64,000 nt of DNA from Chloroflexota bacterium (GCA_005882135.1 VBDR01000023.1:57248-121247), one strand, 5' to 3'. Counted from the first letter of the stretch, positions 31,379-40,476 are shown. Made by a program: numbers and translations. Notes: generated by a model not told the origin, from the sequence alone.

Positions 31379-34002
31379 GGACACAGCCGGCAGCGCCGCC
31401 GCTCGGGCCTCGGCTCGTATCGACCCGCCCGTATCCCCTCCGCCACCTGCGCACCCTCGACCTCGGCCTCGTGGACAAGCCCATCCACCTTGTCGACGCG
31501 GACGGATCCGCCTCCCGCCAGGTAGACGACCTCGAGCTCGAGGTGATCCAGTCTCAACGCCGAGGTCGCGCCGAGCGCGTAGAGGGCCACCTGCAGATCC
31601 CGGCGGCGGCGAGCGATCGGACGCCCGCTCTTGTAGTCGATGATCCGCCAGCCGCCCTCAGTCCGATCGATGCGGTCGATCACGCCGCGCAGCTTCCAAC
31701 CATCGACCGCGACATCGAATGCATGCTCCAGGTAAGCCGGAACAGCGTCCAGTCCACCGCCTGCCCGATACGCCTCGAGCTCCGCGGCGCCATTGCGCTT
31801 GAACACGGGCACGCGCCGGGGATCGGGGAAGGAAGTGACCTTCCACACCTCGTTGTGGATCGTCTTCAGCTGCGCGCCGGTGATGGCGCCGCCCTTCCGC
31901 CTCAGCTCGCCGGCGCGCCGCAGGACCTCGTGCAGGATCACGCCATGGACGGCTTCCGCGCTCTGCACCACCGGCAGGCGCTGGACGTGGCGGTACCAGT
32001 ACTGCCGCGGACAGTCCTGGTAGGCCGTGATCGCGCTGTACGACAGCTGGACCTCGCCGGCGTGGCCGCTCACCGACGCCACTGGCGGCGGCTCCGGCGA
32101 CGGCGCGATCTGCCGTTCGAGGATGACGCCTCGACCTGCGGCGCGGACCTCGTCGAGAAAGCGCGAATCCCTCCATCGCCGGCCGCCCTCGTAGTGCGTG
32201 GCCCTGGTGAGATAGAGGCGCCGCCGGGCGCGCGTCATCGCCACATAGAGGAGGCGCCTCTCCTCGGCGATCACGTCCTCGCGGCCCCGCACGAGTGGTT
32301 CGAGGACGGTGGCCGGCAGCTCGAAACGCGGTGACCGGCCCGACTGGGGCAGGCGGCCCTCGACCAGCGATGGCACGAAGACGGCGTCGAACTCGAGGCC
32401 TTTCGATTGATGGATGGTCATGACCTGGATGGCATCCCCGGCTTCGACTGGGGCCGGCTCTTCGTCTTCGCCCGAGAGCAGCACGAGGTCGAGGTGCCCC
32501 ATGAAAGCCGCGAGTGAGCGGTCCGCCGAGCCTTCGCAAAACTCCGCGATCGTCTCGGCAAAGCGGCTCACGTTGGCGGTGGCGCGGGCCGCTTCACTCG
32601 CCTCCAGGTCAGTGCGCAAGACCTCGAGATACCGGGTCTGCTCCATGAGCTCGAAGAACAGGTCGCGCACGTCGAGCTGACCCGCGGCGGCGGTAAAACG
32701 TTCAACCACGGACGGCAGCGCGGCGGTCGCGGGCCGCGCCGTGACACGAGACAGCGCGATGAGGTCGCACGGGTCGCGCACCACGCGGAGCATCGCGATC
32801 AGGTCTTTGATCTCCGGCCGGTCGTGAAACCCGTGCCCGCCGATGACCACATGCCGCAGACCTCCTGCGGCCAGCGCCGCGGCGATGGGGCGCGCGATCG
32901 CATTGGTGCGGCACAGCACTGCGATCGAAGCCAGCGCAGCACCCTCATCGACCAGCCGGGCTGCTTCGCGGGCGATCGCTGACGCCTCCGACAAGCCATC
33001 GCTGCACTCCCAGAGCTGCACCGCGGGTCCGGTCTCCTCGGAGCGCAGCTGCTTCGACAGCCGGTCGGGGTTGTTGGCGATGAGGGCCGTTGCTGCCGCG
33101 ACGATCCTCCGCGAGCTCCTGCGGTTGCGGCCGAGGGTGGTCGTCCGCGCCCCGGGAAAGCTGCCCAGAAATCTCTCCAGGCTTGCCCGTGAGGCGCCGC
33201 GGAAGCGATAGATCGACTGGTCGTCATCGCCGACGACGAAGGGATCGCCTCCGCCGGCGATCAGCTCGACCAGCCGTTCCTGGGCCAGGTTCAGGTCCTG
33301 GTATTCGTCGACGAGCACGTGCGGATACCGCTCGGCGTAGCGACGGAGCACTTCCGGGTGCTTCTCGAACAGGCGGACCGTCGACAGGAGCAGGTCGTCG
33401 AAATCGAGGAAGCGCTGCTTGCGGCACTCCTTCTCATAGGCGCGAAAAAGGTTTGCGCAAGCACGCATCAGCGCCGCCTTGTCGGCGTCTTCGCTCGACG
33501 CAGCCCACGCTTGCAACCGCGCGATCGGCACCAGCTCCTCCTTCATTCGCTCCAGCGTCTGGAGCACCGGGGCGACCAGGTCGTCCGGCCGCTCGTCGCC
33601 GGTCAAGGCCGCGTCGCCGATGCTCCACATCAGCTGGCGCGCCAGGATCCACCGATCCGCGCCGGTGAGGATGCGAAAGCCCGGCGGCACTCCGATCGAC
33701 CTGCCGTCCTCACGTAGCCAGCCCAAGGCGATCGAGTGGAACGTGCCGACGGCCGGAGCGGGAGCCTCGATCAGGTCCTCGATGCGCTGGCGCATCTCGT
33801 CGGCGGCGCGCTCGGTGAACGTCATGACCAGGACCGCTGCCGGCGATACCCCGGTGGCGACGAGGCGGCGAAAGCGCTCGGCGATGACAGCGGTCTTGCC
33901 CGTGCCGGCCCCCGCCACGACGCGAACCGGGCCGGCGGCAAGCGCCGCCGCCTGCTCCTGTTCGCGGCCCAGCCTGGAAGTTCGCGGCGGACCCAACCTC
34001 AT
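31348..34002 (-). CDS. UvrD/PcrA-like helicase fused to PD-(D/E)XK nuclease
   Basis: 884 residues. SF1A helicase motifs in order: Q-motif REQEQAA, Walker A VVAGAGTGKTAV, Ia VMTFTERAADEM, II LVDEYQDLN, III VGDDDQSIYRFRGA, IV NRRSSRRIV, V TIHQSKGLEFDAVF, VI LLYVAMTRARRRLYL. The C-terminal ~230 residues are a RecB/Cas4-type nuclease: HEVLRRA, VIDRID, IIDYKSG (D-x-K), with Cys in AYQDCPRQYWY and CRLCPYRLAC that would bind a 4Fe-4S cluster. It fits the single-subunit AddA-like repair enzymes. It overlaps dciA by 4 bases and lies in the recF cluster. Confidence 0.92.
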   Translation of the reverse strand: MRLGPPRTSRLGREQEQAAALAAGPVRVVAGAGTGKTAVIAERFRRLVATGVSPAAVLVMTFTERAADEMRQRIEDLIEAPAPAVGTFHSIALGWLREDGRSIGVPPGFRILTGADRWILARQLMWSIGDAALTGDERPDDLVAPVLQTLERMKEELVPIARLQAWAASSEDADKAALMRACANLFRAYEKECRKQRFLDFDDLLLSTVRLFEKHPEVLRRYAERYPHVLVDEYQDLNLAQERLVELIAGGGDPFVVGDDDQSIYRFRGASRASLERFLGSFPGARTTTLGRNRRSSRRIVAAATALIANNPDRLSKQLRSEETGPAVQLWECSDGLSEASAIAREAARLVDEGAALASIAVLCRTNAIARPIAAALAAGGLRHVVIGGHGFHDRPEIKDLIAMLRVVRDPCDLIALSRVTARPATAALPSVVERFTAAAGQLDVRDLFFELMEQTRYLEVLRTDLEASEAARATANVSRFAETIAEFCEGSADRSLAAFMGHLDLVLLSGEDEEPAPVEAGDAIQVMTIHQSKGLEFDAVFVPSLVEGRLPQSGRSPRFELPATVLEPLVRGREDVIAEERRLLYVAMTRARRRLYLTRATHYEGGRRWRDSRFLDEVRAAGRGVILERQIAPSPEPPPVASVSGHAGEVQLSYSAITAYQDCPRQYWYRHVQRLPVVQSAEAVHGVILHEVLRRAGELRRKGGAITGAQLKTIHNEVWKVTSFPDPRRVPVFKRNGAAELEAYRAGGGLDAVPAYLEHAFDVAVDGWKLRGVIDRIDRTEGGWRIIDYKSGRPIARRRRDLQVALYALGATSALRLDHLELEVVYLAGGGSVRVDKVDGLVHEAEVEGAQVAEGIRAGRYEPRPERRRCRLCPYRLACADAL

Positions 34003-34295
34003 GTTGGCGTCGACCGGCCGATGCGCACCCGCAGCGTGCGCACCTTGCGCCCGAGGTCGGGCCGGTTGAGCCTGCCCAGGATGGTCTGCGCGTCGAGCCG
34101 CAGCTGATGCGCCAGCGCCGGGCTCGAGGTGGTGACGAGCAACGTGCCCGACCGCAGCTCGACCTCGTCGCACAGCCGGGCCACGTCCGGACCGAGCAAC
34201 GTCATGAACGCTGAGGCGACCTGCGTCCCCATCAAGCGAGCTCCACCGGGCTGGCGGCGCACGACTTTCGGCAGAATATTGCCCAGCTTATCCAC
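33999..34295 (-). CDS. DciA-like / DUF721 protein
   Basis: 98 residues from GTG giving VDKLGNILPKVVRRQ, then the DUF721 core with VASAFMTLLGPDVARLCDEVELRSGTLLVTTSSPALAHQLRLDAQTILGRLN. DciA is the ancestral loader of the replicative helicase in bacteria without DnaC. Its start overlaps the recF stop by 8 bases and contains a perfect DnaA box. Position in the dnaA-dnaN-recF operon matches the family. Confidence 0.85.
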   Translation of the reverse strand: MDKLGNILPKVVRRQPGGARLMGTQVASAFMTLLGPDVARLCDEVELRSGTLLVTTSSPALAHQLRLDAQTILGRLNRPDLGRKVRTLRVRIGRSTPT

Positions 34296-34296
34296 A
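34288..34296 (+). other. DnaA box (exact consensus)
   Basis: TTATCCACA, the perfect 9-mer, straddling the recF stop and dciA start. It may be a titration or regulatory site. Confidence 0.55.
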
Positions 34297-35415
34297 GGCC
34301 TGGATCTTGCCCTCAATCACCGTCCAGACCATGGCGCCGGCCATCAATTCAGGCGGAAAAGGCCCTGCTTCGACCGAGGTGATGATCACCTGCCCGCCAC
34401 CGGCCACTTCCTTCAGCAGGGCAGCCCGGCGCTCGCCGTCCAGCTCGGACAAAACATCGTCCAACAAGAGCAGCGGACGCTCGCCGGTGCGGTTTTCGAT
34501 CAATGCCGCCTCGGCCAGCTTCAGGCTCACCACAGCCGTTCGCTGCTGGCCCTGGGAGGCGTAAGAACGAGCCTCCTGGCCATCCAGAAGCACCGGCACG
34601 TCGTCCCTGTGTGGACCGACGCTTGTGGACCCCCGCTTGAGGTCCTCGGCCAGGGAGTTATTCACAGCTTCGGCCAGGTTTTCCGGAGGCCCCTCGTAAT
34701 GGATTTCGAGCCGCTCGCCCGGCGCGATCTCAGCGTGGCAGCGAGCTGCTTCGGGCTCCAGCTCGCGCACCGCCCTGGCGCGGGCGGCCACGATCTCGCC
34801 TCCGACCTGGACCAGCTCCTGGTTCCAGGCGTGGAGCATGTCGTCGCCGCCTTCGCCCGAAGCGATCCGCTTGAGCAGGCTGTTGCGCTGCTCCAGCACG
34901 CGGCGCAACCCGGCCAGCGCGCGGGCGTAACCGGGCTCCACCTGGACCAGCATCTGGTTGAGGAAGCGGCGCCGGAGCTCGGGGCCGGCCTTGACCAGGC
35001 CGAGGTCGTCGGGCCAGAAAAGGACAACCCTGAAGTGGCCCGGCAGATCGATGGCTCGGCGCCGCACGCCGTCGACTTCGATCGTCCGCCGCGCGCGCTG
35101 GCCTTCGACATCCAGGCTGATGGAGATCTCACGCCGCGCCGGCCCATCGTCGATCTCTGCCTGGATCCGCGAGCCCGAGCCGGCGGGCCCGACCAGCTCC
35201 AGCTCTCGGCGCGCCCTCGGCGAGGATGACAGGGCCAGCATTGCAACCGCCTCGAGCAGGTTCGTCTTGCCATGTCCGTTGGCGCCGATGAAAACGTTGA
35301 CGCCGGGTCCCGGCGCCAGATCCAGCTGGACGTAGTTGCGGTGGTTCTTGAGCTGCAGTCTCCTGAGGCGCACGCTCAATGCGCTCCGGGGAGGGGTCCC
35401 CACGAAATCCGACAT
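34288..35415 (-). CDS. recF: DNA replication and repair protein RecF
   Basis: 375 residues. Walker A FIGANGHGKTNLLEA, signature YASQGQQRTAVVSLKLAEA and Walker B PLLLLDDVLSELD are typical of RecF. It loads RecA at gapped DNA. The conserved core starts at about residue 14 (VRLRRLQLKNHRNY), so a slightly later start is possible. It follows dnaN by 19 bases in the order dnaA-dnaN-recF-dciA. Confidence 0.95.
   Translation of the reverse strand: MSDFVGTPPRSALSVRLRRLQLKNHRNYVQLDLAPGPGVNVFIGANGHGKTNLLEAVAMLALSSSPRARRELELVGPAGSGSRIQAEIDDGPARREISISLDVEGQRARRTIEVDGVRRRAIDLPGHFRVVLFWPDDLGLVKAGPELRRRFLNQMLVQVEPGYARALAGLRRVLEQRNSLLKRIASGEGGDDMLHAWNQELVQVGGEIVAARARAVRELEPEAARCHAEIAPGERLEIHYEGPPENLAEAVNNSLAEDLKRGSTSVGPHRDDVPVLLDGQEARSYASQGQQRTAVVSLKLAEAALIENRTGERPLLLLDDVLSELDGERRAALLKEVAGGGQVIITSVEAGPFPPELMAGAMVWTVIEGKIQACG
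34658..34666 (+). other. DnaA box inside recF
   Basis: TTATTCACA fits the consensus TTATNCACA exactly. It lies within the coding sequence, 370 bases from the first box. Confidence 0.5.
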
Positions 35416-35434
35416 CGCCGTGATTCCGTGGGGA

Positions 35435-36580
35435 TCAGGACATCGCCACCCGCACGGGCATGATCACGTAGAGGTAGTGCTCCTTGCCCGGCGGCCGCAT
35501 GAGCCCCGGGCTGAGAGGGCCGTCGAACAGCAGCTCGACCTCATCCTCTCCAATCACTCCGAGGGCGTCCAGGACGTAGCGGGCATTGAAGGCGATTTGG
35601 ATATCGGATCCATCCACGTCGGCGGACATCTCGGCTTTGCTGTCGCCCACCTCGTTGGTGGTGGCGGAGAGCGTGAGCGCTCCCGACTGCGCTTTGACGC
35701 GGATCACGTTCGCGCTGTCGCGCGCAAAGAGAGACACGGCGCGGACTGTTTGCGTGAGCTCGCTAGTAGGGACCCTGACCTTGGTCGAGCTCTTGCTGGG
35801 GATAACTTGTGCATAGTTTGGATACTTGCCGTCGATGAGCCTCGAGGTGAGCTCGGAGCTGCCGGCGCGGAAGAAGACCTGATTGCGGGCTTTGGAGATG
35901 ACGATCTCTACCTTCCCAGGCTCACCCTTGAGAACCCTCGACAGCTCGGCCAGGGCTCGAGCCGGAACGATGAGACTCGCCTCCAGCTCCGTCGGTCCGG
36001 CGGCGGCCAGCTTCCGGACCGCCAACCTGTGGCCGTCGGTGGCGGCCAGCGTCAGGCTCTCGCCCTGGACCTGCACCAGCACGCCCGTGAGCACCGGCCG
36101 CGCCTCGTCGGTCGAGGCGGCCATCTGCGTCTGCTCGACAGCGCCTACGAGGTCGTCTAGCGCGACCTCCAGGCGGTCGCCCTCATCCGGCCGCGGACCG
36201 GGCGGAAACTCCTCCGCCTCGATGCATTTGATGTGGGTGTCGAATCGAGCGCAGCGCAGGCTGAGCGACTGGCTTGCGGGATCGAGGGTCATCTCGAGCT
36301 CGTCGTCAGGCAGCGTGCTGACAAAGTCGGTCAGCAGCCTCGCGGGCGCGGTGGTTGAGCCTTCGGCGGCAACTTCGGCGGCAACCAGTTTGCGAATGCC
36401 GATCTCGAGGTTGGTGGCGGTCAGGGCCAGCCCTTCCGAGGTGGCCTCGATGAGGATGTTGTTGAGGATCGGCAGCGTCGTCCGGCTCGAGATGGCTCGT
36501 GACACCACCTGCAGCGCCTGCCCCAACACCGCCGGCCTGCAGGTGACCCTCATTTGAGCCGCAAGAACTTTGGCATTCAC
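35435..36580 (-). CDS. dnaN: DNA polymerase III sliding clamp (beta subunit)
   Basis: 381 residues. MRVTCRPAVLGQALQVVSRAISSRTTLPILNNILIEA at the N-terminus, AVEQTQMAASTDEARPVLTGV in the middle and the C-terminal PPGKEHYLYVIMPVRV are typical of the three-domain clamp. The annotated ATG gives nine extra residues; the Met at 36553 (MRVTCRP) is the alternative and matches the usual family start. Confidence 0.96.
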   Translation of the reverse strand: MNAKVLAAQMRVTCRPAVLGQALQVVSRAISSRTTLPILNNILIEATSEGLALTATNLEIGIRKLVAAEVAAEGSTTAPARLLTDFVSTLPDDELEMTLDPASQSLSLRCARFDTHIKCIEAEEFPPGPRPDEGDRLEVALDDLVGAVEQTQMAASTDEARPVLTGVLVQVQGESLTLAATDGHRLAVRKLAAAGPTELEASLIVPARALAELSRVLKGEPGKVEIVISKARNQVFFRAGSSELTSRLIDGKYPNYAQVIPSKSSTKVRVPTSELTQTVRAVSLFARDSANVIRVKAQSGALTLSATTNEVGDSKAEMSADVDGSDIQIAFNARYVLDALGVIGEDEVELLFDGPLSPGLMRPPGKEHYLYVIMPVRVAMS

Positions 36581-36815
36581 GACAGTTGTCCCCCGTTGAA
36601 AGAGATTCTCTTGATTGAAATCATTCGTAACCGATAACAGTAAGCGCTGTGCGAACTGTGGATGTCGAGATCATTTACAGATCGAAATGAAACGTGGATA
36701 ACATCTGCGAAATCATCCTCCTCCGCCAGCGGTCCTGTTGAGGCCCTGGGGAGGAAATGACCTCCGGCCGTCCATCCCAGCCGCATCCCAAGCCCTTGCT
36801 TGGAAACTGTTGATA
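36581..36815. other. dnaA-dnaN intergenic region
   Basis: 235 bases without a gene, more AT-rich than its surroundings (around 36600-36710). It holds weak DnaA-box-like sites: CGTGGATAA at 36693-36701 (one mismatch) and TGTGGATGT at 36657-36665 (two mismatches). It must carry the dnaN promoter and could contribute to the origin. Confidence 0.5.
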
Positions 36816-38189
36816 TCACTGCACGTAAAGCTTTTCGCGAATGGATTGCACCTCGTAACGCAAGCGCTCGTCTTCCTTGAGCTCGTTGGCAATCTTTTCG
36901 ATCGAATGCAGCGCCGTGGTGTGATCGCGCCCGCCAAACGCCTTGCCGATCGCCGGCAGCGATGAAGGGGTTTCTTCGCGCACGAGAAACATGGCGACCT
37001 GGCGCGGAAACACGATGTGTTTATCCCGCCGCTTGCCTTTCATATCGTCGAGGGTGACGTTGTAGTAATCGGCGACCAGGGCCTGGATGCGCTCGACGTT
37101 GATCGGCTTGCGGGTGCCGGCTGGAATGATGTCCGAAAGCAGGCGCGCCGCCTCTTCCTCGTCAAGCTGCCTTTGATGCACCGCAGCGAAGGCCTGCACT
37201 CTGGTGAGCGCGCCTTCCAGCTCGCGGATGTTGCGCTGCACTTTATGAGCGATGAAGTTGAGCACTTCTTCCGAAATCAAGCTGCTGTTGTCGCCGAGCT
37301 TGGAGTGGAGGATGGCGAGGCGGGTCTCGAAATCCGGAGGTTGGATGTCGGCGATGAGACCCCATTCAAATCTCGAGCGCAGCCGATCCTCGAGGGTGGG
37401 GATCTCCTTCGGCGGCCGGTCCGACGAGATGACGATCTGCTTGTTGATCTCGTGGAGGGCGTTGAAGGTGTGAAAGAACTCTTCTTTGGTCCGGTCCTTG
37501 CCGGCGAGAAACTGGACGTCGTCGATGAGGAGCACATCGACCGTGCGGTACTTGTGGCGGAACTCTCCCATGCGCGCGGTCGCGATAGAGCTGATCACCT
37601 CGTTGGTGAACTGTTCCGATGTCAGGTACACGACGCGTTTGCGCGGAAAGCGGTCGTGCACCTCGTGACCGATGGCGTGCATGAGGTGGGTCTTGCCCAG
37701 CCCCACGCCTCCGTACAGGAAGAGAGGGTTGTAGCTGTCGCCTGGCGCCTCCGCGACCGCCTTGGCGGCGGCGTGCGCGAATTGCGAGTTGTGGCCGACA
37801 ACGAATGATGAAAACCTGAATCGCGCGTTGAGCTCAGAGGGGGCGACAACGGCTTCGGCGATCGCTTCGACCCCGTTGTCATGACCGTTGTCCGGGCCCT
37901 GATCATCGTCGCCGTCGAACATGGTGTGCGCGGGCCTATGTCCGGAAGGAGCGATCACAAAATCGATGTCGACCTCAGAGCCCGTGACCGCCTGGAGTGT
38001 CTCCTGGATCAGGCCTGAGAAACGGTCCTCGAGCCAATCCTTGGCCAGCTTGCTGGGCACCCCGATCCGGAACGTGCCCCCGTCAGCCGACACGACAGAC
38101 GTGTTCTTGAGCCACATATCGTAGGTGCGCTTGGCAAGCTGAAAGCGCAGCTCCTCCTGCACCTGCGACCAGATCTGGTCCTGGTTCAC
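36816..38189 (-). CDS. dnaA: Chromosomal replication initiator protein DnaA
   Basis: 457 residues from GTG giving VNQDQIWSQVQEEL, the normal N-terminus (an ATG ten codons upstream adds Gly/Arg residues). AAA+ domain: LYGGVGLGKTHLMHAIG (Walker A), LLIDDVQFLAGK (Walker B), FEWGLIADIQPPDFETR. Domain IV has GRDHTTALHSIEKI, the box-recognition signature. It starts replication by opening oriC. The minus-strand operon continues to dnaN, recF, dciA. Confidence 0.97.
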   Translation of the reverse strand: MNQDQIWSQVQEELRFQLAKRTYDMWLKNTSVVSADGGTFRIGVPSKLAKDWLEDRFSGLIQETLQAVTGSEVDIDFVIAPSGHRPAHTMFDGDDDQGPDNGHDNGVEAIAEAVVAPSELNARFRFSSFVVGHNSQFAHAAAKAVAEAPGDSYNPLFLYGGVGLGKTHLMHAIGHEVHDRFPRKRVVYLTSEQFTNEVISSIATARMGEFRHKYRTVDVLLIDDVQFLAGKDRTKEEFFHTFNALHEINKQIVISSDRPPKEIPTLEDRLRSRFEWGLIADIQPPDFETRLAILHSKLGDNSSLISEEVLNFIAHKVQRNIRELEGALTRVQAFAAVHQRQLDEEEAARLLSDIIPAGTRKPINVERIQALVADYYNVTLDDMKGKRRDKHIVFPRQVAMFLVREETPSSLPAIGKAFGGRDHTTALHSIEKIANELKEDERLRYEVQSIREKLYVQ

Positions 38190-38713
38190 CCCACCACCCC
38201 CTCTTCCATGCCTGGCCATCCACTGTGGATTCGTCTCCTCGGCCCTGTGGAGCGTAGCCGCGCCCCCTCTGCAGATCCTGTGGACAAATTGGGGTCAACT
38301 TTTGCGTCATCGGATGCCCGCGTCTGGCCCGGGCAGCGACCGCCAAGTTGCGCTGCCATGGTCCGCGGATTCAACCGAAGCTCTTCGAGCATGAGCTCCG
38401 CCTCCTTGGTGCCTGTGGAAAAGAGCGGGCCGGATTTCCACAGGCAGGCGGCGCCGACCTGTCCGAAATCCACTATCCGGTCAATCCCGAAATATGGAAG
38501 CGTTGCTGTACGACTAAATGTTGCTTACTTGTCAGAATTACTGGGTCTGGGTGCGGCAATCTGTACTGCAGCGGGATTCGTCGCGATTTGCTTGTGGCTT
38601 CCGGGCGCGCACTATAGCACCGGCCTGTGGATACCGCAAGGCATTTAGGCATGCGATAAAGTGATAGGTCGGGTATCACAAGCCATGCGAATTACGTCGG
38701 CTACACTGGCGCG
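38190..38713. other. Candidate oriC region (dnaA-rpmH intergenic)
   Basis: 524 bases without a convincing gene between divergent dnaA and rpmH. It contains several TGTGGA-type DnaA-box-like sites: TGTGGATTC (38224), TGTGGACAA (38279), TGTGGAAAA (38414), ATTTCCACA (38434) and TGTGGATAC (38626), three of them one mismatch from consensus. A less GC-rich tract spans about 38480-38600. No parS-like palindrome was found. The position matches oriC in many bacteria. Confidence 0.6.
38702..38707 (+). promoter_or_regulatory. -10 element of rpmH
   Basis: TACACT, then 6 bases (GGCGCG), then the ATC that must begin L34. The spacing equals that of other leaderless genes here. Confidence 0.5.
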
Positions 38714-38845
38714 ATCAAAAGAACCTATCAACCCAAGAAGAGGTATCGCCGGCGCGTCCATGGTTTTCTGCGCCGGATGAGCACCCGAGGCGGGGCGCGC
38801 GTGCTCCGCAATCGCCGCCGCAAAGGGCGAGCGCGGCTGGCGTAG
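38714..38845 (+). CDS. rpmH: 50S ribosomal protein L34
   Basis: 43 residues: (M)[29 protein letters not shown]...[12 protein letters not shown], unmistakable L34. The codon before KRTYQP is ATC; the frame has a stop 19 codons further up and no ATG, GTG or TTG between. The ATC lies 6 bases after TACACT, so an ATC start on a leaderless message is the simplest reading. It opens the rpmH-rnpA-yidD-yidC-khpB unit. Confidence 0.93.
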   Translation: MKRTYQPKKRYRRRVHGFLRRMSTRGGARVLRNRRRKGRARLA

Positions 38846-38871
38846 CGGGCGCCCTACCGAGGGCGGGCGCA

Positions 38872-39237
38872 ATGGTCATGAAGAAGCATTTGCGGCTTCG
38901 TCGGCGCTCGGATTTCCAAGCGGCGATCAGCGGCCGGCGATTCCACAGCGGGCGCGCGCTGGTCGGATTCGCCGTGCCCACCCCGGCGCCGCAGACGCGG
39001 GTCGGGGTGACCGTCAGCCGGATGGTCAAGAGCTCGGTCGAGCGCAACCGGGCTCGGCGACGGCTTCGGGAGGTGGCCCGGCTTGGCCTGCTCGGGCCTG
39101 ATTCGCCGCTGCATCAGGTGGGAATACGATATGAGGTGGTCCTGATCGCCCGCCCGGCGGCGCTTGAGCTTTCGTTCGCCGACCTGAAGGCGGAGGCGAC
39201 GCTGGCTGCGCTCAGGCTCGCCAAGCTCAAGCCATGA
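38872..39237 (+). CDS. rnpA: Ribonuclease P protein component
   Basis: 121 residues (or 119 from the second ATG at 38878, [14 protein letters not shown]). [27 protein letters not shown] is the RNR motif that binds RNase P RNA, and the C-terminal [22 protein letters not shown] is typical. It matures tRNA 5' ends. It sits between rpmH and yidD as in most bacteria; the stop overlaps the yidD start. Confidence 0.95.
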   Translation: MVMKKHLRLRRRSDFQAAISGRRFHSGRALVGFAVPTPAPQTRVGVTVSRMVKSSVERNRARRRLREVARLGLLGPDSPLHQVGIRYEVVLIARPAALELSFADLKAEATLAALRLAKLKP

Positions 39238-39443
39238 CGAAGCTTTTCCTGCTGTTGATTCGCGGTTATCAACTGTCCCTTGCCCGGGTTCTGCCCCCAT
39301 CCTGCCGCTATTACCCTTCGTGTTCGCACTACACGTACGAGGCAATCGACCGGTACGGCTGGCTGAAGGGCGGCTGGATGGGAGCGGCGCGGATCGCTCG
39401 CTGCCACCCGTTTGCCGCAGGCGGCTACGACCCTGTCCCCTGA
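39234..39443 (+). CDS. yidD: Membrane protein insertion efficiency factor YidD
   Basis: 69 residues: [63 protein letters not shown] contains the three conserved Cys and the CHP-GGYDPVP end of the family. It helps YidC-dependent insertion. ATG overlaps the rnpA stop. Confidence 0.95.
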   Translation: MTKLFLLLIRGYQLSLARVLPPSCRYYPSCSHYTYEAIDRYGWLKGGWMGAARIARCHPFAAGGYDPVP

Positions 39444-39474
39444 TCCAGATTTCGACCTGACGGAGTAAAGACAA

Positions 39475-40470
39475 CTGGGCGATTTACTTAAGTTTCTGAG
39501 CCCGATTCACGACGCGTGGTGGGCAATTTTTGGCGTCACCTTGCAGGGTGCGCTGAGCTTCATCTACTCACATGTTTTCGGGATTCCAATCTTCGACACC
39601 ATCGGAGCGTACGGCGTCGCGATCATCGTCCTCACGATCCTCATCCGGCTGCTCCTCGCGCCTCTGCAGCAGTTCCAGCTGGTCACCCAGCGCAAGACCA
39701 TGGTCGAGCAGCGAAAGCTTGCGCCCCAGGTGGGGGAGCTGCGCAAGAAGTACAAGAAAGAGCCGCAGAAGCTGAACGCCGAGATGATGAAGCTCTACCA
39801 GGAACACGGGGTCAACCCGTTCGGCGGACTGATCGGCTGCTTGCCGCTGGTCGTCCAGCTGCCCATCCTGACCGCGCTCTACTACGTCTTCACCAACTTC
39901 GGTCGCGGCCACGATGTCGCGACTCACTTTCTTTTCGTCGCGAACCTGAATGAGAACCCGAATCACCACATGATGTTCTCGGGTCTCCCGATCCCGGCGA
40001 TCACCTATCTGATCTTTCCGCTGCTCGCCGCGGTGACGACCCTCATCCAGTCGAGGATGCTGATGATGCCGCCGCCGCTCAACCCCACCGAGCAGGAGAT
40101 GCAGACCCTGCAGATGCAGAAGACGATGGTGTGGATCTCGCCGCTGATGATCGGCTACTTTGCGCTCAACGTTCCAGCCGGCCTGGGCCTGTACTGGTTT
40201 GTCGGAAACTGCGTCAGTATCATTCAGCAGAGTTTCGTGGTCGGGTGGGGCAACCTGTTGCCGGCAAGGTTCAGGACCGTCGCGGGAGGAGCACCGTCGC
40301 TCCAGAGCAGGGCGACCTCGAGCCAGGTGATGCCAAACAGGGCGGCGCCCAACAAGCCGTCCCCCAATAAGGCGTCGCAGAACGGACCCTCCAACAAGCC
40401 AAAGTCGGGACCGCAGGGCGGATCCAACAAATCAAAGAGCCGGCGACGTGAGAAGCAAGGCAAGGAGTGA
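39475..40470 (+). CDS. yidC: Membrane protein insertase YidC, CTG start
   Basis: 331 residues. The core includes YGVAIIVLTILIRLLLAPL, KYKKEPQKLNAEMMKLYQEHGVNPFGGLIGCLPLVVQLPILTALYYV, and later helices PAGLGLYWFVGNCVSIIQQ; a basic tail follows. The first TTG (39541) would remove the amphipathic start and cut into the first helix. In frame, a CTG at 39475 follows GGAG by 9 bases and gives (M)GDLLKFLSPIHDAWW, so CTG is chosen; a stop lies just upstream. The large periplasmic domain of proteobacterial YidC is absent. Confidence 0.9.
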   Translation: MGDLLKFLSPIHDAWWAIFGVTLQGALSFIYSHVFGIPIFDTIGAYGVAIIVLTILIRLLLAPLQQFQLVTQRKTMVEQRKLAPQVGELRKKYKKEPQKLNAEMMKLYQEHGVNPFGGLIGCLPLVVQLPILTALYYVFTNFGRGHDVATHFLFVANLNENPNHHMMFSGLPIPAITYLIFPLLAAVTTLIQSRMLMMPPPLNPTEQEMQTLQMQKTMVWISPLMIGYFALNVPAGLGLYWFVGNCVSIIQQSFVVGWGNLLPARFRTVAGGAPSLQSRATSSQVMPNRAAPNKPSPNKASQNGPSNKPKSGPQGGSNKSKSRRREKQGKE

Positions 40471-40476
40471 AGGCAC

